DNA of 64,000 nt from CAVSRC01 sp963730325 (GTDB lineage Bacteria > Pseudomonadota > Alphaproteobacteria > Rhizobiales > Kaistiaceae): positions 1 through 64,000 of the forward strand of contig CAVSRC010000018.1 of assembly GCA_963730325.1 (NCBI GenBank), read 5' to 3'. Under the pieces are notes generated by a model. That model worked only from the letters and a program-made list of their open reading frames with translations. It was not told the origin of the DNA and searched no databases. Position 1 is the first letter of the stretch. Each line of letters opens with the position of its first letter. The position numbers and the translations under genes were made by a program. Shown one piece after another: positions 57,554 through 64,000 of the stretch.

Positions 57554-58180
57554 ATGATCGTTGTGGTCCAGGAGTACAATGCGCGTCAAAACGCGCGCTT
57601 GCTTGATCAGATGTTCCGCCTGCGGGCGCGGGTGTTTGCCGAGCGTCTGCGGTGGGACGTCAGTGTCGTCGATGGCAAGGAGCGCGACCGGTTCGATGAC
57701 CTGTCGCCGGTCTACCTGATCCACACCGACGAGGAGGGGCTCGAAGTCAGGGGCAGCCTTCGCCTGCTGCCGACCACCGGCCCGACCGTGCTTGCCGATT
57801 TCTTTTCCGACACCATGCCCGACGCCGCGCAACTCAGCGCGCCGACGATCTGGGAGTGCACCCGCTTCTGCGTCGATGAGGACAGGCTGCGCCATCGCGA
57901 TCAGATCGTCGCGTCGCGGGCGCTCATCTCCGGGCTGGGCAGCATCGCATTGGGCGCCGGCATCGAGTCGATCCTCGGCAACTTCGACGACAGGATGTTG
58001 CGTCTCTATCGCCGCATCGGCTGCGAGGTGGACGTGCTGGGCAGCACCCATCGATACGGTGCGCCGGTCCATCTCGGCATGTTCCCGGTTTCGCAGGCGA
58101 TCCTCACGCAGGTGAATGAACGGTTGTCTTCGGCACCGGCGATCAAGGGGCCGCAGGCGAGCGACCTGGTCGCGGCGTAA
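57554..58180 (+). CDS. LuxI-type acyl-homoserine-lactone synthase
   Basis: 208 residues. Conserved LuxI core: Arg in FRLRARVFAERLRWDV, then the ERDRFDD acidic stretch, the S-adenosylmethionine region RGSLRLLPTTGPT, and IWECTRFCVDEDRL. Converts SAM plus an acyl-thioester to a lactone signal. Encoded 163 bases after luxR on the same strand. An inverted repeat TTTCGGCAA/TTGCCGAAA lies upstream at 57392-57444. The acyl substrate (ACP- or CoA-linked) is unknown. Confidence 0.95.
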   Translation: MIVVVQEYNARQNARLLDQMFRLRARVFAERLRWDVSVVDGKERDRFDDLSPVYLIHTDEEGLEVRGSLRLLPTTGPTVLADFFSDTMPDAAQLSAPTIWECTRFCVDEDRLRHRDQIVASRALISGLGSIALGAGIESILGNFDDRMLRLYRRIGCEVDVLGSTHRYGAPVHLGMFPVSQAILTQVNERLSSAPAIKGPQASDLVAA

Positions 58181-58222
58181 GGGGGTGAAGGACGGGCGCC
58201 GTCCGTTTGGCGCATGGTTTGT

Positions 58223-58238
58223 CCCCTCAAATGAGGGG
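58223..58238. terminator. 16-base palindrome after luxI
   Basis: CCCCTCA-AA-TGAGGGG, perfect 7-base arms, about 40 bases after the luxI stop. It may end the luxI transcript; no T run, so a protein-binding site is equally possible. The interval 58181-58468 has no supported gene. Confidence 0.4.
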
Positions 58239-58468
58239 ATTGTTCGGTTGCATGGTTAAGGCGTTCAATTTTGCTGGCGCCGGGGCAGAAGTGGGCGGCG
58301 ATAAAGCGGTTGTTTGCGGCGGACTGCAGCACTCCGCATGAGCTCGAAGCCTGACGATCGCAACGAACGGCAGTTCGTTGCGATGTACGCGGCGAGTGGT
58401 GTGCGCAGGAACGGTTGATGAGGCCGAGGAGGCCCGGCCTCGTCAACCGGGAAATTCGTGGAACAACA

Positions 58469-58747
58469 ATGATCGACTACGATCGACAAACACTCCTGGT
58501 CACCACGCTTGCCGGGGCAACCGTTGCCGCCTTCAACGACATATTCCGGGACATGGCGAAGGAACTCCACCTCTTTGCCGGGGCGCAATTCGACCAGTGC
58601 ATCGACATCATGGAGTCGCGCGCGCTGAGCAAACTCGGCGGCGCCGCTTTCGACAACGTGCCGGAAGAGGACAAGCGTTTCCTCGCCGAGCAGATGCGGC
58701 GGATCATCGGCGCGGCATTCGACGACGCGCGCGCGCATCGGCTTTAG
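58469..58747 (+). CDS. Small hypothetical protein downstream of luxI
   Basis: 92 residues starting MIDYDRQTLLVTTLAGAT. Mostly helical, no signal peptide, no recognised domain. FNDIFRDMAKELHLFAG and DKRFLAEQMRRIIGAAFDDAR suggest two amphipathic helices. ATG 58469 has only a weak ribosome site. Its place between luxI and ilvC makes it a possible quorum-controlled gene, but nothing in the sequence proves this. Confidence 0.5.
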   Translation: MIDYDRQTLLVTTLAGATVAAFNDIFRDMAKELHLFAGAQFDQCIDIMESRALSKLGGAAFDNVPEEDKRFLAEQMRRIIGAAFDDARAHRL

Positions 58748-58943
58748 GTGCGGGCCCCGGTTGAGCCGGGGGCGAGGGCCGGGGTCTGTCCCGGATGCCT
58801 GTTGCCGGGCAACGGGCTCGGCGCGGCGCTCTTCCGCCATTGCACCGCCCCTTCCTGACCGCTAGAACCGCCCGGAATCCCGCCCGGCGGGTGCTCCAAA
58901 ACGCCGGGTTTCCCGGCAGCCCAGACACGAAGAGGGAACGTTC

Positions 58944-59963
58944 ATGCGCGTCTATTACGATCGGGATGCCGATCTCAACCTGATCAAGGCCCGCAAGGTC
59001 GCGATCGTCGGCTATGGCAGCCAGGGCCGGGCCCACGCGCTCAACCTCCGCGATTCCGGCGTCAAGGACGTGGCCATCGCCCTCAAGCCGGGCTCGGCGA
59101 CGGCGAAGAAGGTCGAGGCCGACGGCCTGCCGGTGAAGTCGGTGGCCGACGCCGCCGCCTGGGCGGACCTCATCATGATGTGCGCGCCGGACGAGATTCA
59201 GGCCGATATCTGGAACGACCACATCGCCGACAATATCCGCGACGGCGCGGCCATCGCCTTCGCCCATGGCCTCAACGTCCACTTCAACCTGATCGAGCCG
59301 AAGAGCACCATCGACGTGGTGATGATCGCGCCCAAGGGCCCCGGCCACACGGTGCGCGGCGAATACCAGAAGGGCGGCGGCGTGCCCTGCCTGATCGCGG
59401 TCCAGCAGGACGCCTCGGAGAACGCCCACGACCTGGCGCTGTCCTACGCTTGCGGCATCGGCGGCGGACGCTCGGGTGTCATCGAGACGACCTTCAGGGA
59501 AGAATGCGAGACCGATCTCTTCGGCGAGCAGGTGGTGTTGTGCGGCGGTCTGGTCGAGCTGATCCGCGGTGGCTTCGAGACGCTGGTCGAGGCCGGCTAC
59601 GCGCCGGAGATGGCCTATTTCGAGTGCCTGCACGAGGTCAAGCTGATCGTCGACCTCATCTACGAGGGCGGCATCGCCAACATGAACTATTCGATCTCCA
59701 ACACGGCCGAGTTCGGCGAGTATATGAGCGGACCGCGCATCATCAGCGATGAGACCAAGGCGGAGATGCGCCGCGTGCTCAAGGACATCCAGTCCGGCAA
59801 GTTCACCTCGACATGGATGCAGGAGTGGAAGTCCGGCGCGGCGCGCTTCAAGGCGACGCGGCGCATGAACGACGCTCATCCGATCGAGGAGGTCGGCGTC
59901 AAGCTGCGCGGCATGATGCCGTGGATCGGCGCCAACAAACTGGTCGACAAGGAAAAGAACTGA
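58944..59963 (+). CDS. ilvC: Ketol-acid reductoisomerase (class I)
   Basis: NADPH- and Mg-dependent second step of Val/Leu/Ile synthesis. 339 residues, the class I length. Rossmann motif GYGSQGRAHALNLRDSG, metal/substrate region FREECETDLFGEQVVLCGG, and YSISNTAEFGEY near the C-terminus are all intact. It works on the product of IlvI/IlvN, encoded about 5 kb upstream. ATG 58944 follows GAGGGAACG. Confidence 0.97.
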   Translation: MRVYYDRDADLNLIKARKVAIVGYGSQGRAHALNLRDSGVKDVAIALKPGSATAKKVEADGLPVKSVADAAAWADLIMMCAPDEIQADIWNDHIADNIRDGAAIAFAHGLNVHFNLIEPKSTIDVVMIAPKGPGHTVRGEYQKGGGVPCLIAVQQDASENAHDLALSYACGIGGGRSGVIETTFREECETDLFGEQVVLCGGLVELIRGGFETLVEAGYAPEMAYFECLHEVKLIVDLIYEGGIANMNYSISNTAEFGEYMSGPRIISDETKAEMRRVLKDIQSGKFTSTWMQEWKSGAARFKATRRMNDAHPIEEVGVKLRGMMPWIGANKLVDKEKN

Positions 59964-60019
59964 CCGCCACGGGTGCCTCCTGCTAGTCTGCCGCCCAGGC
60001 GGACGGGCAGGGGGCGGCC

Positions 60020-61303
<1,284 letters not shown>

Positions 61304-62923
61304 AAACCGCAGCGCGCTCATGCCGGGTTTGCGGCGCCCGTCCTCGGTCTGGGCCGCTTCCCATTCGTCGCGGCGTTGAAGCAGATGGTGTGCAACCATG
61401 GTTGCGACATGGATCATGTCGCGTGACCGGCTGCGGCTGCGAATGACGACCACGCCGCCGTTGCCCCTGAGGATCAGGGCGCGCAGCGAGCCGGGGCGGT
61501 CCAAGCCGGCAAGTGCCGCCTCCCATCGCGATCCGGCAAAGGCGCGGCGCACGGTGTCGAGGCGGGTGTTGGCGTTCCTGCGGCCGGCGGGCGGAAAGAT
61601 GAACAGCACCTTCTGTGTCAGGTCGCGTTCCCGGATCTGGAGAATCTCCCAGACCAGCCATTCGGTGTGGCCGGCGAGCACCACGATGGCCTTTGCCGCC
61701 TCCATCCAGCGCAGCACCGCCGCCTGCCAGTGGGCGTCGTCGAGGAGCACGCGCGCCGCGCCGAGCACCGGCATCTTCTCCTTGGGTGAGCCGATGGCGA
61801 CCAGCGGACCGAAGTGCCTGAAGAAGCGGGCAAGGCGGTCCTCGAGGGAATAGTCGAAGATCAGATTAAGCGGGGAGAACAGGAAGCGGATGATGTTGGT
61901 TGGCCGCCAGCGGCTGTCGAAGTCGTCGTCGAACGAGCGCAGATAGAGAAGGGGGGTGCGCCGATCGCCCTGCAGCGCCTCGTCGGCGGTCGGCTGCGAA
62001 TAGCGGCGGAACATGACGAAGAAGACGGCGCTGATCGCCGCGAGCAGGCCGGTGGTGAACTGGTAGTACGTGGCATGCTCTTCCCCCCATTGCGCGGCAA
62101 GGACGATGACGGCGAGAAAGGCAATGAAGAAGATAATGCACGCGGCGAGGTAGGCAGCCGCCCATCGGCGCCGCTTCGCTGAGCGATACGTGCGGTGGTG
62201 CGGCTGGTTCGGATCGCGCCGCGGATCGCTGATCGCCTTCAGCCGGACCCGTCCGCGTGGCAGCCCGGCGAAGCGGACGCGCCGAAAGTAGATGGCAATC
62301 ATGGACGGCAGGGCGATCAGGGCCGACAGCCCGAGGATGATGGTCAAGCTATCTTGAACTCGCTCCTCGTGGGTCTGCAGGCGATAGACGACGGCCAGCG
62401 TCAGGAAGAACAGCACCGGAGCGGTGGCGAAGTAGTAGCGCAGCCGCCGGAGGCTGACATTGCCGAAGTTGCGCCAGCTCGCATAGGCGATCGCCACCAC
62501 CGCGCAGAAGAAGCTGGCGAGCACGGCAATGGCGACCGGCGGTCCTCCGTCGGTTGCCGCCTGCGCAATGAGCGTGAACAGGAAAGGGATCGTCAGGGCG
62601 CTGGCGATGAGGCGCGCGCCGAATTCGAAGGCTCTGAGAAGCCGGAAATGAAGGCCGAGGCGCGGCAAGCGTATTTCGTCGATCCTGGCCCGCGGGCCTG
62701 TGGCGGACACAGGCCCGGAAGGCCGCTCTGGCATATCCATCGTGTCAGAAGATGTCCCCGCGCCCCGATCGAAGCATCACAGGATGCAAAGATATCGGTG
62801 AGCGTCAATCCGGACTGCTATGGCGTGCTTGAGCTCGTCCGGTGCGCCGGAACACCGCGCACGAGCGGCGGACCACCCCGACCCGTGCCGGGATGGTCTC
62901 GCGGAATACTGCGCACGTTCGCC

Positions 62924-63271
62924 CTAGTAGGGCGAGTAGCAGACCGCCGGCACGCCCGGCTTGCGGAAGTAGGTGTTGGTTGCCGGATTGTAGGTCCGGT
63001 AGCGATGGCTACACCAGGTCACGTGCGGGTTGGCACGGTAGTAGCGCGGCGGCGGCGGCGGATAGCCGTAGTAGTAATAATAGTCGTCGTCGTAGCGCTG
63101 CTGGTTGGCCGCCGCGATGGCCGCCAGGCCGATGATGGCGCCGAAGGCGGCGATCGCCGCGCCATCGTTGCGGTGCCAGTAGCGATCGCGGGCCGCTGCC
63201 GGCGCCGCTGACAGGCCGATCGCCGAAATCGCGATGCTCGCGGCCAGTGCGATGCTGAGCGGTTTGTTCAT
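62924..63271 (-). CDS. BA14K-like exported protein 1
   Basis: 115 residues with a signal peptide ending SAAPAAA. A glycine/alanine hydrophobic patch and a tyrosine run (DDDYYYYYGYPPPPP) lead to the BA14K-like end: HVTWCSHRYRTYNPATNTYF and CYSPY. Members are exported, lectin-like or membrane-associated in rhizobia and brucellae. Paired with a second BA14K gene upstream on the same strand. Confidence 0.8.
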   Translation of the reverse strand: MNKPLSIALAASIAISAIGLSAAPAAARDRYWHRNDGAAIAAFGAIIGLAAIAAANQQRYDDDYYYYYGYPPPPPRYYRANPHVTWCSHRYRTYNPATNTYFRKPGVPAVCYSPY

Positions 63272-63327
63272 CTCACATCTCCCGTTCTGGGTGCCCCCCA
63301 CTCGGGAAATCAGTGCGGCGCGCCCGC

Positions 63328-63717
63328 CTACGGGCTGATGCAGCGGTGCGGAACGCCGCGATAGTCGATCCAGGTGTCGGTCTCGCCGTTGTAGGTGCCA
63401 TAGTTCGCCGCGCACCACTCGAAATGGGCGTCGGAGAGATAGGCCCCGTAGTCCGGCGGCGGCGGCGGCGGCGCATAGGCCGGATAGGCAGGGTAGGGCG
63501 GATAGTCCGGTTCCGGCTGCATCATCGTGCCGACGGCCAGTCCGAAGAGGGCGCCGGTCAGCAGGGCCGCGCCCGGGTCATAGCTGGGCGCCGGCGCGTG
63601 GCGTGGCGGCGGCGGATAATGGTGGTGCCGGCGGTCGGCGCTGGCGCCGGTTGCGGACATGGCGACGGCCGAGAGGGCCACCGCGCCTGCCATTGCGGCC
63701 GAAACGAACCTGTTCAT
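63328..63717 (-). CDS. BA14K-family exported protein 2
   Basis: 129 residues with a signal peptide (SAVAMSATGASA), a proline/tyrosine-rich middle with one hydrophobic segment (AALLTGALFGLAVGTMM), and a typical BA14K domain: HFEWCAANYGTYNGETDTW and the final GVPHRCISP. ATG at 63717 used. Neighbouring paralogue at 62924-63271; the two are 56 bases apart. Confidence 0.88.
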   Translation of the reverse strand: MNRFVSAAMAGAVALSAVAMSATGASADRRHHHYPPPPRHAPAPSYDPGAALLTGALFGLAVGTMMQPEPDYPPYPAYPAYAPPPPPPDYGAYLSDAHFEWCAANYGTYNGETDTWIDYRGVPHRCISP

Positions 63718-63912
63718 CGACTTTCGCTCCGGGAACCGGCGGGCGAACCGCCAACCATGCGTGCATTCATGCACGCCCACCGATGAACGGATGCTGAATA
63801 CCCCAAAAACGGCCGAACGGTGGCCGCGCGCGCCGGGTGACGCCTTGACCGGCGGGCTGGCGCAGGCGAAAAGCGCGGCACTCGGCCCAGATGCTTGACG
63901 GCGGTGCCAATC

Positions 63913-64000
63913 GTGTCTCGTCCTTACGTCATCCTCGACGTCTTCACCGAAACCGCGCTTGCCGGCAATCAGCTCGCCGTGGTGCTCGATGCCACCGGGC
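63913..64000 (+). CDS. PhzF-family isomerase (5' part only)
   Basis: The window ends inside this gene. From GTG 63913 the translation begins VSRPYVILDVFTETALAGN and continues QLAVVLDAT, the typical PhzF start with the F-x-x-x-x-x-G-N substrate-loop pattern. PhzF-like proteins are isomerases or epimerases, mostly of unknown substrate. The rest lies beyond the window. Confidence 0.8.
   Translation, partial: MSRPYVILDVFTETALAGNQLAVVLDATG

Overview
The window is GC-rich bacterial chromosome, most likely from the Hyphomicrobiales (Rhizobiales) branch of the Alphaproteobacteria. The evidence is a circularly permuted (two-piece) tmRNA whose tag reads ANDNYAPVALAA, together with families typical of that order: BA14K, DUF1127, DUF1488, DUF4169, alpha-type SspB and a LuxR/LuxI pair. 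Intergenic palindromes of the kind scattered through these genomes are also present. The species cannot be named from the sequence. No phage, IS transposase, tRNA, rRNA or CRISPR array was seen.

Layout. 0-7 kb: a multiply frameshifted DegP-type protease diverges from a sugar ABC importer (binding protein, permease, single-domain ATPase), which converges on a UvrD/PcrA helicase. 7-13 kb: a cupin/LysR divergent pair, a membrane protein, two large repeat-filled gaps, and a run of small minus-strand genes (DUF4431-like, DUF1488, a 42-residue protein). 13-21.7 kb: L,D-transpeptidase-like protein, CLC chloride protein with CBS domains, methyltransferase/YgjV pair diverging from a GlxA-type regulator, EamA exporter, and a Dld/GlcD-like FAD oxidase. 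21.7-31 kb: a giant AsmA-like protein with a roughly 600-residue alanine-rich tail, two tiny regulator-like genes, fumC, cytochrome b561/PepSY, sspB, and ssrA directly upstream of sspB. 31-39.6 kb: an ECF42-type sigma factor with two DGPF (YciI) genes, two DUF1127 genes flanking a VOC gene, a Bcr/CflA efflux pump, a glutaminase-STAS-cNMP fusion, and thyA-GNAT-folA. 39.8-49.8 kb: hflK-hflC-degP, GNAT, DUF1015, a cyclase-TolB-TPR protein, trpB2 and miaA. 49.8-60 kb: the branched-chain amino acid locus (leader peptide and attenuator, ilvI, threonine dehydratase, ilvN ... ilvC). An accessory-looking block sits between ilvN and ilvC: LysE exporter, a caspase-like HG/C-dyad protein, DUF2461, a thioredoxin-like protein, luxR, luxI and an unknown small gene. 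60-64 kb: a cation/proton antiporter, a multi-spanning TIR-like protein, two BA14K genes and the start of a PhzF gene.

Cooperating genes. tmRNA tags stalled nascent proteins and SspB hands tagged proteins to ClpXP; here the two genes are adjacent. HflK/HflC modulate FtsH and sit with a periplasmic DegP, giving an envelope quality-control operon. ThyA and FolA regenerate the same folate cofactor. Threonine dehydratase feeds 2-oxobutyrate to IlvI/IlvN and then IlvC. An Ile/Val/Leu-rich leader peptide followed by an intrinsic terminator indicates transcription attenuation of this pathway.

Caution: several normally conserved genes (degP-like copy, binding-protein N-terminus, uvrD, methyltransferase, ygjV, miaA, probably the ABC ATPase start) carry single-base frame changes while every motif on both sides is intact. 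Base-level sequence or assembly error is at least as likely as gene decay. The best candidates for something undescribed are the caspase-like protein at 54.6-55.2 kb, the membrane TIR-like protein at 61.2-62.7 kb and the AsmA protein with its alanine-rich arm.
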